Shown piece after piece: positions 31,424-40,201 of a stretch of 51,131 nucleotides of DNA. Each line of letters opens with the position of its first letter. Within the stretch, counting starts at the first letter, position 1. A model generated the notes under the pieces. It was not told the origin of the DNA. It saw only the letters and a list, made by a program, of their open reading frames with translations, and did not search any database. The stretch covers positions 1-51,131 of the forward strand of contig SSHC01000054.1 of NCBI GenBank assembly GCA_008017265.1, given 5' to 3'. This DNA is from Aeromicrobium sp. Its GTDB lineage: Bacteria > Actinomycetota > Actinomycetes > Propionibacteriales > Nocardioidaceae. Position numbers and translations under genes: made by a program.

Positions 31424-32613
31424 ACCGACGTTGAGGGGGTTTGCGGACCTTCCAACGACTGGACCGCGCCTTCAACGCTCGTGTCTGTGGCCGGGTCGCC
31501 GCCCGAACCGTCGGGGTCTTCCCGATTGGACGTCGGCTCATACTTGTCGAGGTATTCATCGAGGTAGCGCAACAGCGCAGCGGCCGATGCGGCAGCAGGT
31601 ACTGCGAGGAACGCGCCGGTGATACCAAAGAGCGAGCCGCCTCCAGCTACGGCCAGCAGAACCACAGCGGGATGCAGGTTCATGCTCTTGCCTTGCAGCA
31701 TGGGGGACAAAACGTTACCTTCAAGTTGCTGCACACCAACCACAATCAGCAGAACAATGAGGGCGTCTTGCGGCGAGTTGGTCACGAGCGTGACGAGCAC
31801 TGCCAGCGCGCCACTGATGAAGGCACCGATGATGGGGATGAATCCGCCGATGAAGGTGAGCACGGCGAGTGGGATGGCAAGCGATACATCCATGATGATC
31901 AAGCCGATACCGATCAAGACGGCGTCGATGAAAGCCACGAGGCCCTGGGTTTGAATAAACCCGCCAAGCGTTTTCCACATCCGTGATAGCGCACCCGTGA
32001 TGTGTTGACCGACACGTTGGCCTGCCACGTGTTCAACAAAGGGGAGGAAACGGTGGCCGTCTTTCAGCAGCATGAACGACAGCATGAGAATAATGACGAT
32101 ATTGAAAAGTGCTGAAACGGCAGTAGCGAGCGTCGTGACGACTCCAGTACCCAATTCGACCGCACTATTTTTGAGCCATGTTTCGGCGCTGTCTAGGGCG
32201 GCGAGGATTTGGCGCTCACCGACATGGAGCGGGCCATTAATGAGCCAGTACTGGATTTCGCCAATCCCGGCCGCTGCTTGGCGCGCGATGGTGGGTGCCT
32301 CGTTGATGAGTTGTGGAACGACTACCCAAAACAGTCCCGCGATGATGCCCAGAAATCCCGCCATGACAACCCCGGCGGAAATGCCGGCCGATAGGCCCCG
32401 GTCACGCAGCCATTTTGCGGGTGGCGCAAGCACAGAAACCACCAAGATGGCTAGGCAAATGGGAAACCAAACAACCCAGGTCTTTCCGATCGCCCAACCC
32501 AGAAGATAAAGGGCAAGAGCGATCGCGATGATACGGATGCTCCATCGTTGAAGGGCCTGGAACCCGCGATCGATGGCCGAACCGCGATCGACTGGCTTGA
32601 TTGGTGTGGTCAT
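31420..32613 (-). CDS. AI-2E transporter family (PerM/TqsA) membrane protein
   Basis: A 397-residue polytopic membrane protein of the AI-2E exporter/PerM family. Hydrophobic segments near the N-terminus (IIAIALALYLLGWAIG, TWVVWFPICLAILVV) come first, then a long soluble loop. The conserved C-terminal block of helices includes LTFIGGFIPIIGAFISGALAVLV and the segment QQLEGNVLSPMLQGKSMNLHP, which is diagnostic for the family. Some members are Na+/H+ antiporters or signal exporters; no substrate can be inferred. About 40 hydrophilic residues follow the last helix. It lies 9 nt after ung on the same strand, so it may be co-transcribed. Confidence 0.9.
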   Translation of the reverse strand: MTTPIKPVDRGSAIDRGFQALQRWSIRIIAIALALYLLGWAIGKTWVVWFPICLAILVVSVLAPPAKWLRDRGLSAGISAGVVMAGFLGIIAGLFWVVVPQLINEAPTIARQAAAGIGEIQYWLINGPLHVGERQILAALDSAETWLKNSAVELGTGVVTTLATAVSALFNIVIILMLSFMLLKDGHRFLPFVEHVAGQRVGQHITGALSRMWKTLGGFIQTQGLVAFIDAVLIGIGLIIMDVSLAIPLAVLTFIGGFIPIIGAFISGALAVLVTLVTNSPQDALIVLLIVVGVQQLEGNVLSPMLQGKSMNLHPAVVLLAVAGGGSLFGITGAFLAVPAAASAAALLRYLDEYLDKYEPTSNREDPDGSGGDPATDTSVEGAVQSLEGPQTPSTSV

Positions 32614-32622
32614 TCGTGAATC

Positions 32623-33300
32623 CTATCTGGAGATTTCCCAATTGATGGGTGTCTCGTTCATGTCCACCAAGAGCTCGTTTGCTCGACTGAACGGTCGTGA
32701 GCCAAAGAAGCCTCGTCGCGCCGACAGTGGACTGGGGTGAGATGAACTGATGATCGAAACTCCCGGCAGGTGGCGAGCGCTGTCTTGCGCATCGCGGCCC
32801 CAAAGGATCGCGACAAGTGGTTGGTTTCTCGCTGCAAGATGCTCAAGTATCGCGCCCGTGATGAGCTCCCAACCATGGTTTCGGTGGCTTCCGGGATTGT
32901 GGGCGCGCACCGTCAAGCATCGATTCAAGAGCAGCACCCCCTGATCGGACCATTCGGAAAGGTCACCGTGCTCAGGTGGCACGATCCCTACGTCTTCGGC
33001 GAGTTCGCGATAGATGTTGGCGAGGCTTCGCGGTAGTGGGCGGACGTCGCGATTCACCGAAAACGACAAGCCGCATGCATGTCCGGGAGTGGGATAGGGA
33101 TCTTGCCCGACGATGATCACCTTCACCAATTCCGCAGGAAGGGTGAGCGCCCGCAACACATGGTCTGCGCGAGGTAGCACCTCATAGCCGGCCGAGCGTT
33201 CAGAGTCCGTGAATGCGGCCACGGCTGCGAGGTGTTCGGAAAGAGGCGCGAGCGTTGATCGCCAACTTGAGTCGACAGATCCGAGCCGGGGGATGTCCAC
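32623..33300 (-). CDS. ung: Uracil-DNA glycosylase
   Basis: A 225-residue family 1 UDG that removes uracil from DNA in base excision repair. The water-activating loop GQDPYPTPGH carries Asp67, and the minor-groove Leu/His loop SSHPSPLSARRGFFGSRPFS carries His188. GVLLLNRCLTVR is the expected central motif. Length is normal. It lies 1 nt after the otsA stop, so otsA-ung-AI-2E probably form one reverse-strand operon. The link between trehalose synthesis and DNA repair is most likely just proximity. Confidence 0.94.
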   Translation of the reverse strand: MDIPRLGSVDSSWRSTLAPLSEHLAAVAAFTDSERSAGYEVLPRADHVLRALTLPAELVKVIIVGQDPYPTPGHACGLSFSVNRDVRPLPRSLANIYRELAEDVGIVPPEHGDLSEWSDQGVLLLNRCLTVRAHNPGSHRNHGWELITGAILEHLAARNQPLVAILWGRDAQDSARHLPGVSIISSSHPSPLSARRGFFGSRPFSRANELLVDMNETPINWEISR

Positions 33301-33301
33301 G

Positions 33302-34711
33302 CTATTCCTCGTGTTGGCTCGTGGCGATCAAGTCCTCGATGAAGTTGTTTGCCCACAACTCGATGTCGTTCTCCATCACTTGGCGACGTAGCGCCTTCAT
33401 TCGGCGCCTGCGTTCACGTGGCGATGACGTAATCGCGAGCATGAGCGTTTCTTTGAGGCCATTGATGTCGTAGGGATTGACGAGATAAGCGTGGCGCAGC
33501 TCGTCGGCGGCGCCAGCGAACTCGCTCAGAACGAGTGCTCCATCGTTTTGCCAACGAGTGGCAACGTACTCCTTGGCGACAAGGTTCATTCCGTCTCGCA
33601 GGGGCGTGACCACCATGACGTCGGCGGCCCGGTAGAGCGCCGCCATTTCGTTGCGGTCGTATGAGTCGTGCAGGTATTGAATGGGCTGCTGACCGATACG
33701 CCCAGAGTCGCCATTGATCTGTCCAACGATTGCGTTGATGTCGTCGCGTAGCACGCGGTACTGGTGCACGCGCTCGCGCGACGGCGTTGCCACTTGAATG
33801 AACGTGGCGTCGTCTACCGTGAGCCGACCTTCGGACAATAGTTCGCCAAATGCGCGGAGTCGTTGCGGTAGGCCTTTCGTGTAGTCGAGCCGGTCGATGC
33901 CCAAAAGCACTGTCTTGGGATTGCCCAATTGCTCCCGAATCTCGCGTGCGCGCGCTTCAATGTGGGGCGTTCGCGCGAGTTCCTCGAAGCCGGCCGCATC
34001 GATCGAAATGGGGTAGGCCTCTGCTTTCACGAGGCGCCCGTTGGGGAGCTCGACGATATTTCGACGCGCTTTGTGGCCAACCCGTTGCCTAACGAGTCGA
34101 ATGAAGTTTTGTGCGCCGCCTGGCATTTGGAACCCAACGAGGTCCGCGCCGAGGAGACCTTCGAGGATTTCTCGCCGCCAAGGCAATTGGCCAAAGAGTT
34201 CTGTTGGCGGGAACGGAATGTGCAGGAAGAAGCCAATCTTGAGGTCGGGCCGAAGATCGCGCAGCATTTGCGGAACGAGTTGAAGTTGGTAGTCCTGCAC
34301 CCACACGAACGCCCCTTCGCTCGCGACCGCAGCGGCGTGTTCGGCGAATCGTCGGTTCACATGGACATACGCCTCCCACCATTCGCGGTGAAATTCGGGT
34401 GGTCTAACAACATCGTGGTAGAGCGGCCAGAGCGTTGCGTTGGAAAAGCCTTCGTAGTATTCGGTCACTTCGATTTCACTCAGCGGTACCGGAACGAGTC
34501 GCAAGCCGTCGTGCGTAAACGGTGCTAGATGTTCGTCCATGGCTCCGTGCCAGCCAACCCATGCGCCATTTCGCGCTCGTAGGACTGGTTCTAGCGCAGT
34601 GACGAGTCCGCCGGGGGAGTTGCGCCAACTCGCCGAGCCGTCTTTGTCTACGATGCGATCCACTGGCAGGCGGTTCGCAACAACGACGAAGTCCGCCAAG
34701 TCTCTAGGCAT
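33302..34711 (-). CDS. otsA: Trehalose-6-phosphate synthase
   Basis: A 469-residue GT20 enzyme that makes trehalose-6-phosphate from UDP- or ADP-glucose and glucose-6-phosphate in the cytosol. It starts with [10 protein letters not shown] and has the donor-site [14 protein letters not shown]. Next come [15 protein letters not shown] and [10 protein letters not shown]. The nucleotide-sugar site shows [16 protein letters not shown], and the acceptor region has [18 protein letters not shown]. Length is normal. TAGGCT and six bases precede the ATG, so the mRNA is probably leaderless. The phosphatase otsB lies 0.9 kb away on the opposite strand. Confidence 0.95.
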   Translation of the reverse strand: MPRDLADFVVVANRLPVDRIVDKDGSASWRNSPGGLVTALEPVLRARNGAWVGWHGAMDEHLAPFTHDGLRLVPVPLSEIEVTEYYEGFSNATLWPLYHDVVRPPEFHREWWEAYVHVNRRFAEHAAAVASEGAFVWVQDYQLQLVPQMLRDLRPDLKIGFFLHIPFPPTELFGQLPWRREILEGLLGADLVGFQMPGGAQNFIRLVRQRVGHKARRNIVELPNGRLVKAEAYPISIDAAGFEELARTPHIEARAREIREQLGNPKTVLLGIDRLDYTKGLPQRLRAFGELLSEGRLTVDDATFIQVATPSRERVHQYRVLRDDINAIVGQINGDSGRIGQQPIQYLHDSYDRNEMAALYRAADVMVVTPLRDGMNLVAKEYVATRWQNDGALVLSEFAGAADELRHAYLVNPYDINGLKETLMLAITSSPRERRRRMKALRRQVMENDIELWANNFIEDLIATSQHEE

Positions 34712-34717
34712 ATTTCC

Positions 34718-34723
34718 AGCCTA
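34718..34723 (-). promoter_or_regulatory. -10 box of otsA
   Basis: Reverse strand: TAGGCT, GGAAAT, ATG. Confidence 0.5.
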
Positions 34724-34752
34724 CCTGAATGACAACCATGTAATTCTCAGGT

Positions 34753-34758
34753 TACGAT
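34753..34758 (+). promoter_or_regulatory. -10 box of the DUF3263 operon
   Basis: TACGAT, GACAAT, ATG. ATGACA 18 bp upstream (34729-34734) is a good -35. Confidence 0.55.
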
Positions 34759-34764
34759 GACAAT

Positions 34765-35049
34765 ATGACGGCGATTGACCACGATATCTCGGGAGTTTCT
34801 GCGACTGACGTGAGTGATCAGGATCGCGCGATTCTTGATCTGGAACGCTTGTGGTGGAAATACTCGGGCGCGAAAGAACAAGTAATCCGAGATACTTTCG
34901 ATATGAGCCCGACCCAGTACTACCAAGTTCTCAACGCGCTCATTGACTCTGAGGCGGCTCTCATGCACGATCCGCTTCTGGTGAAGCGGCTGCGCCGCAT
35001 TCGAGCTCAACGTCAACGCGAACGCTCGGCTCGCCGCTCACACTCGTAG
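34765..35049 (+). CDS. DUF3263 protein
   Basis: A 94-residue actinobacterial protein. The core LSDQDRAILDLERLWWKYSG-like segment followed by KEQVIRDTFDMSPTQYYQVL is characteristic of DUF3263 and looks like a helix-turn-helix, so DNA binding is plausible. The C-terminus is highly basic (RRIRAQRQRERSARR). In Mycobacterium a DUF3263 gene (Rv0430) also precedes a LytR_C-domain gene (virR, Rv0431), as here. Function is unknown. The LytR_C gene starts 5 nt after the stop, so the two are co-transcribed. Confidence 0.88.
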   Translation: MTAIDHDISGVSATDVSDQDRAILDLERLWWKYSGAKEQVIRDTFDMSPTQYYQVLNALIDSEAALMHDPLLVKRLRRIRAQRQRERSARRSHS

Positions 35050-35054
35050 TCGAC

Positions 35055-35624
35055 ATGGCTCCTACGTATCCGGGCCGTGGGCGGCGAACGCGAAGCAAAC
35101 GCATCATTCAGAAGTGGCACGTGTGGCTCGTCGTCTGGCTATTGATGGTCGCCGGAATTCTGTACGCAAACTTCAGGTTCCTCGGCGTCGGGCTCGACCA
35201 CGAACCGGTCAATGTCGAAGATATCGGCGTCGTCGACAAAGAAACTCGTTCTACTCCCACACCGTCTGTACCTTCTCCAACCCCGAAGGATTCAGAACCA
35301 ACCACTGCGCCACCGCCCACGCCGACTCCGGCTCCGAAGGCCACAACTGCACCACCGCCGGTCCAACGAACGGCGCGCGTGGTCATCTACAACACAACGC
35401 GCGTGGCGAATTTGGGTGCGCGAACGGCCGAGGCTGCGAAGGCCAAGGGCTGGAATGTGGTGCACGTCGGAAACATTGGGACCGCGGAAAGCAGTTCGGT
35501 GGTCTACTACTCGGCGGGGCTCCAAGACCAAGCTAAGGCGATTGCCAAGGATCTAGGTATCGCTCGGACGGCACCAAACCCGCGCGGAATTTCGCTCGTT
35601 GGCCTGTCAGTACTCTTGCGGTAA
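35055..35624 (+). CDS. LytR_C-domain membrane protein (VirR-like)
   Basis: A 189-residue membrane-anchored protein. A basic cytoplasmic N-terminus precedes one transmembrane helix (about 22-40). A Pro/Thr/Ala-rich linker (about 65-105) crosses the wall, and a C-terminal LytR_C domain follows (about 110-188; RVVIYNTTRVANLGARTAEA, VVYYSAGLQDQAKAIAKDLG). Without the catalytic LCP domain it is not a transferase. The mycobacterial counterpart VirR affects envelope integrity and vesicle release. The gene lies between DUF3263 and otsB; its TAA overlaps the otsB ATG by one base. Confidence 0.87.
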   Translation: MAPTYPGRGRRTRSKRIIQKWHVWLVVWLLMVAGILYANFRFLGVGLDHEPVNVEDIGVVDKETRSTPTPSVPSPTPKDSEPTTAPPPTPTPAPKATTAPPPVQRTARVVIYNTTRVANLGARTAEAAKAKGWNVVHVGNIGTAESSSVVYYSAGLQDQAKAIAKDLGIARTAPNPRGISLVGLSVLLR

Positions 35625-36418
35625 TGATGTGGGAATCTTTGCTCAACGAGCCGAAACGTACGCTCGTCGCATTGGACTTTGACGGCACGCTCTCTCCGAT
35701 CGTGGGGAATCCCGAGCGCGCTTTTATTCATCCCAGAGCGGTGCCGGTGCTGAACCGGCTCGCCGCGCTCGTGGGGCAAGTGGCGATCGTGACCGGTCGA
35801 CCTGTGGCTCAAGTTCGGGAACTCGCAGGTTTTGACAATGTCGGTGCCCCCGCCGGCTTAGTCGTGTTTGGGCAGTACGGTGCCGAGTGGTGGGATAGCG
35901 CGTCGGACGCCATCATCGAACCTGAACCGTCTCGAGAAATCACCGCTGCTTTTGCCGAGTTGCCGAGCATCGTGGCACGTTACGGTGCCGAGGACGCGTT
36001 TATCGAAAACAAGCGCATCGCCGCAGCGATTCACACGCGTGGACTCGCCCCCGACGTCGCCGATCGACTCACCGAGCCACTGACCGACTTTGCTCGAGAG
36101 CATTCTCTCCAGCTTGAGCCCGGCCGACACGTACTTGAACTTCGAGTTCCTGGCGCCGACAAAGGCCAAGCGGTAGCCAAGTTGGCTCATAACCTCGATG
36201 CTTCGAGTGTTATTTACGTGGGTGACGATCTTGGCGATGTGCCGGCTTTTGAAATGCTTGGACGAATGCGCGGGTCCGGAATCCGGACCCTCAGCGTTGC
36301 CGTCGCATCCGATGAACAGCGTGGTTTGGTGGACCGAGCCGACGTGTCGGTAGCTGGTACCGAAGGCGTGATGGACCTGCTCGAGGATCTCGCAGCAGCC
36401 CTCGAATCTGACATGTGA
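35624..36418 (+). CDS. otsB: Trehalose-6-phosphate phosphatase
   Basis: A 264-residue HAD phosphatase that removes phosphate from trehalose-6-phosphate. Motif I is LDFDGTLSP (nucleophile Asp18, acid Asp20). Motif II is TGRPVAQVRELAG and the motif IV region is VIYVGDDLGDVPAFEML. The cap segment GQYGAEWW and the ENKRIAAAIHTRG region are typical of OtsB. It overlaps the LytR_C gene by one base (TAATG), and a second ATG three bases later is equally possible. It is the last gene of a three-gene operon, followed by hairpins and then the SAM riboswitch of the next unit. Confidence 0.92.
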   Translation: MMWESLLNEPKRTLVALDFDGTLSPIVGNPERAFIHPRAVPVLNRLAALVGQVAIVTGRPVAQVRELAGFDNVGAPAGLVVFGQYGAEWWDSASDAIIEPEPSREITAAFAELPSIVARYGAEDAFIENKRIAAAIHTRGLAPDVADRLTEPLTDFAREHSLQLEPGRHVLELRVPGADKGQAVAKLAHNLDASSVIYVGDDLGDVPAFEMLGRMRGSGIRTLSVAVASDEQRGLVDRADVSVAGTEGVMDLLEDLAAALESDM

Positions 36419-36443
36419 GAAAACTATTCTCATATTATGAGAT
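36416..36443. repeat. Nested inverted repeats downstream of otsB
   Basis: TGAGAA (36416-36421) pairs with TTCTCA (36428-36433). The overlapping TCTCAT (36429-36434) also forms a perfect palindrome with ATGAGA (36438-36443). The middle segment can pair with either side but not both. The role is unknown: operator or attenuator. Confidence 0.55.
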
Positions 36444-36444
36444 G

Positions 36445-36472
36445 AGGTTGCGCATTTTGAGACGCAACTTCT
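36445..36472 (+). terminator. Possible terminator after otsB
   Basis: GAGGTTGCG pairs with CGCAACTTC (9 bp, one G-U, 10-nt loop), followed by TAATCTG. The T run is weak, so termination is uncertain. Confidence 0.45.
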
Positions 36473-36479
36473 AATCTGA

Positions 36480-36575
36480 TCTCACTCATCAAGAGGGGTT
36501 TAGGGATACGGCCCGTTGAAGCCCCAGCAACCAGCCGATTGGCGGCCAGGTGCTAATTCCGTCCGGTGCGAGATA
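36480..36575 (+). promoter_or_regulatory. SAM-I-type (S-box) riboswitch
   Basis: Conserved S-box elements are in order: CTCATCAAGAG, the GGGATA-type turn, GGCCCGTTGAAGCCCC, GCAACC, and GGTGCTAATTCC. The outer P1 helix forms between ATCTCAC (36480-36486) and GCGAGAT (36569-36575), one A/C mismatch. The P1 3' strand is shared with a downstream hairpin, CCGGTGCG/CGCGCCGG (36564-36584), so the two are mutually exclusive and form a switch. The controlled gene starts at 36602. SAM control implies a methionine-related role for the unit. SAM-IV, common in actinobacteria, has a similar core and is an alternative class. Confidence 0.88.
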
Positions 36576-36601
36576 CGCGCCGGAACGATGAAGGAGAAAT
36601 C

Positions 36602-37873
36602 GTGAGCGTAACGCTATCTGCCCCGACCAGCGCGGGAACTCGTTCCGGTGCGTTTGGGCGTGCTACCAATCTCGTCTGTCGTGAGTGCGGCGCAACCCTC
36701 GAAATCGGACCCTTCTATGCCTGCTTTGACTGCTTTGGGCCCCTGGAGATCGGATACGACTTCGGTTCCGTGACGCGCGAAGAGATCGAATCGGGGCCGC
36801 GCAACATTTGGCGATACAAGGCGTTGCTGCCGGTTCCAGATGACATCGAACTCAGCCCCAACCTCGAACCGGGCTTTACTCGACTCTTGGATGCGCGAAA
36901 TCTTGCCGCCGAACTAGGTCTGAAAAAACTCTGGGTCAAGGACGACAGCACCAACCCAACGAACTCGTTCAAAGATCGCGTTGTCGCTTGCGCGTTGAGC
37001 GCCGCCCGTGAATTCGGAAGTCGTGTCTTCGCCTGTCCTTCGACGGGCAATTTGGCCAACGCCGTCGCTGCGGCCGGTGCTCGTGCCGGAATTCAGACAG
37101 TTGTTTTCATTCCCAGCAACCTCGAGACACCGAAGCAAATCAACTCGGCGATCTTCACGGAGAACTTGATTGCTGTTGATGGGAATTACGATGACGTCAA
37201 CAAGCTCGCGAGCGAAATTGCAGCCGAAGAAGATGATTGGGCATTCGTCAACGTGAACATTCGACCTTTCTACGCCGAAGGCTCGAAAACACTCGGATAC
37301 GAGATCGCCGAACAGCTTGGCTGGCGCCTGCCCGATCAGATCGTCATCCCGGTGGCGTCGGGATCGCAACTGACAAAGGTCCACAAAGCCTTCAAGGAAC
37401 TCATCGCGTTGGGGCTCGTAGAAGAGAAGCCGTACAAGATCTTCGGCGCGCAAGCCGAGGGTTGCAACCCTGTCGCCACGGCCTACAAGGCTGGCGTGGA
37501 TGCCATCCGGCCAGTCAAGCCGGACACGATTGCGAAGTCGTTGGCAATCGGTAATCCAGCTGATGGAATCTACGTTCTTGACATCACACGTCAAACAGGC
37601 GGAGCCGTAGAGGAAGTGAGCGATAGCGAAATTCGCGACGCGATCGTCCTTCTCGCCAGAACCGAAGGAATCTTCACCGAAACAGCCGGTGGAACCACCG
37701 TTGGCGTGTTGAAGAAACTCGTCGAAACGGGTCAATTGGATCTCGAGGCAGAAACCGTCATCATCAACACCGGGCATGGCCTCAAAACGCTTGATGCTGT
37801 TTCTGGCGAGGTTGGACCTCGCACCACGATCGCCCCGACCTACGAATCTTTCACCGCAGCGGGCATCGCCTGA
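36602..37873 (+). CDS. metM: Threonine-synthase-like enzyme, probable O-phosphohomoserine-dependent homocysteine synthase (MetM-like)
   Basis: A 423-residue fold-type II PLP enzyme. Two CxxC pairs at the N-terminus (Cys26/29, Cys41/44) suggest a zinc ribbon. The PLP Lys is Lys124 (NPTNSFKDR). SGSQLTKV and the late ETAGGTTVGVLKKL match threonine synthases. Two things argue against plain threonine synthesis: the SAM riboswitch directly upstream, and the ThiS/MoaD-like gene 33 nt downstream. A route in which a ThrC homologue (MetM) uses O-phosphohomoserine and a thiocarboxylated carrier (MetO) to make homocysteine has been reported in Streptomyces, to my recollection. The GTG has AAGGAG upstream; an ATG at 36566 would lie in the riboswitch. 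Confidence 0.78.
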   Translation: MSVTLSAPTSAGTRSGAFGRATNLVCRECGATLEIGPFYACFDCFGPLEIGYDFGSVTREEIESGPRNIWRYKALLPVPDDIELSPNLEPGFTRLLDARNLAAELGLKKLWVKDDSTNPTNSFKDRVVACALSAAREFGSRVFACPSTGNLANAVAAAGARAGIQTVVFIPSNLETPKQINSAIFTENLIAVDGNYDDVNKLASEIAAEEDDWAFVNVNIRPFYAEGSKTLGYEIAEQLGWRLPDQIVIPVASGSQLTKVHKAFKELIALGLVEEKPYKIFGAQAEGCNPVATAYKAGVDAIRPVKPDTIAKSLAIGNPADGIYVLDITRQTGGAVEEVSDSEIRDAIVLLARTEGIFTETAGGTTVGVLKKLVETGQLDLEAETVIINTGHGLKTLDAVSGEVGPRTTIAPTYESFTAAGIA

Positions 37874-37906
37874 GGCGACTCGAACAAACACACTTAGGAG
37901 AACACC

Positions 37907-38185
37907 ATGTCCGTTTCCGTACGCATCCCCACGATTCTGCGCACCTACACTGGCGATGAATCGCAAGTCAGCGCTGAAGGAACCGACGTGAGGGCCGTGA
38001 TCGATTCGCTGGAAGACAGTTTCCCAGGCATCAAGGCGCGCATTCTTGATGAAGACGGCGCGATTCGTCGTTTCGTCAATATTTACGTGGCCGAGGAAGA
38101 CGTGCGTTTTGAGCAAGGTCTCGATACTCAAACACCCGCCGGGACACAATTGAGCATCATTCCTGCCGTGGCTGGTGGCTGCTGA
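37907..38185 (+). CDS. metO: ThiS/MoaD-like sulfur carrier protein ending Gly-Gly-Cys (MetO-like)
   Basis: A 92-residue beta-grasp protein (SVRIPTILRTYTG.., VRAVIDSLEDSFPG, IYVAEEDVRF, GTQLSIIPAVAG). It resembles CysO and other MoaD/ThiS-type sulfur carriers, which are adenylated and thiocarboxylated on a C-terminal Gly-Gly. Here the gene encodes one extra residue, Cys92, after Gly90-Gly91. It would have to be removed, by a Mec/JAMM-type peptidase for example, before activation (QbsE-like carriers are made this way). The ribosome site is AGGAG. It is co-transcribed with the riboswitch-controlled enzyme gene, its probable client. No E1-like activating enzyme or peptidase is in the window. Confidence 0.82.
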   Translation: MSVSVRIPTILRTYTGDESQVSAEGTDVRAVIDSLEDSFPGIKARILDEDGAIRRFVNIYVAEEDVRFEQGLDTQTPAGTQLSIIPAVAGGC

Positions 38186-38205
38186 CCCACATTGGTGAGA
38201 TTTGA

Positions 38206-38232
38206 TTAGCACTCGTATAGTGAGAGTGCTAG
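38206..38232 (+). promoter_or_regulatory. CIRCE operator (HrcA site)
   Basis: TTAGCACTC, nine bases, GAGTGCTAG: a CIRCE element with a single deviation at the last base. TATAGT (38216-38221) inside it is the likely -10 box, 18 bp after TTGGTG, so HrcA binding would block the groEL promoter. Confidence 0.93.
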
Positions 38233-38259
38233 ATCCTCTTCTACCAGTGTCGGAGTTAA

Positions 38260-39897
<1,638 letters not shown>

Positions 39898-39918
39898 CCC
39901 TCGCTCACAAAACTCGCG

Positions 39919-39952
39919 ATGGCGGGGTTCCGGGTCACCGGAGCCCCGCCAT
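39919..39952 (+). terminator. Intrinsic terminator after groEL
   Basis: ATGGCGGGGTTCCGG pairs with CCGGAGCCCCGCCAT (15 bp, one G-U, GTCA loop), followed by TTTCTACTTT. Confidence 0.9.
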
Positions 39953-40201
39953 TTCTACTTTCGCTGGCTCGGGCTAGTTCGTGCGGGCTATGCCTGTTAC
40001 GTGTGTGACTGGGACAACATAAGAAATACGTGGAAAAGTTGTCGAAAATAGTTCTTATGGACTATCTTCTAACTAGGCAATCATGATCGGGCATGGAGCT
40101 AGGGAAGAAATTCCAACGAAATTCATGTCAGAGGTTGACTCATATGTAGGCTTTCCGTGGTTCGCCGCGGTCAGAATTGAGACTCACTCGGGAGTATGTA
40201 G
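39953..40201 (+). promoter_or_regulatory. Control region of the sugar-transferase operon
   Basis: No gene was found between the groEL terminator and 40202. ATAAGAA (40019-40025) and TTCTTAT (40052-40058) form a 7-bp inverted repeat 26 bp apart. TTGTCG (40039-40044), 18 bp, TATCTT (40063-40068) is the best promoter and lies across the right arm. It would give an unusually long leader of about 125 nt. ACTC/GAGT pairing just before the start codon may mask the GGGAG ribosome site. Confidence 0.4.

Noticed and set aside
36602..37873. Calling the riboswitch-controlled enzyme simply thrC
   Set aside because: The protein alone looks like threonine synthase, but SAM control and the coupled sulfur carrier point to homocysteine formation; kept as an alternative only.
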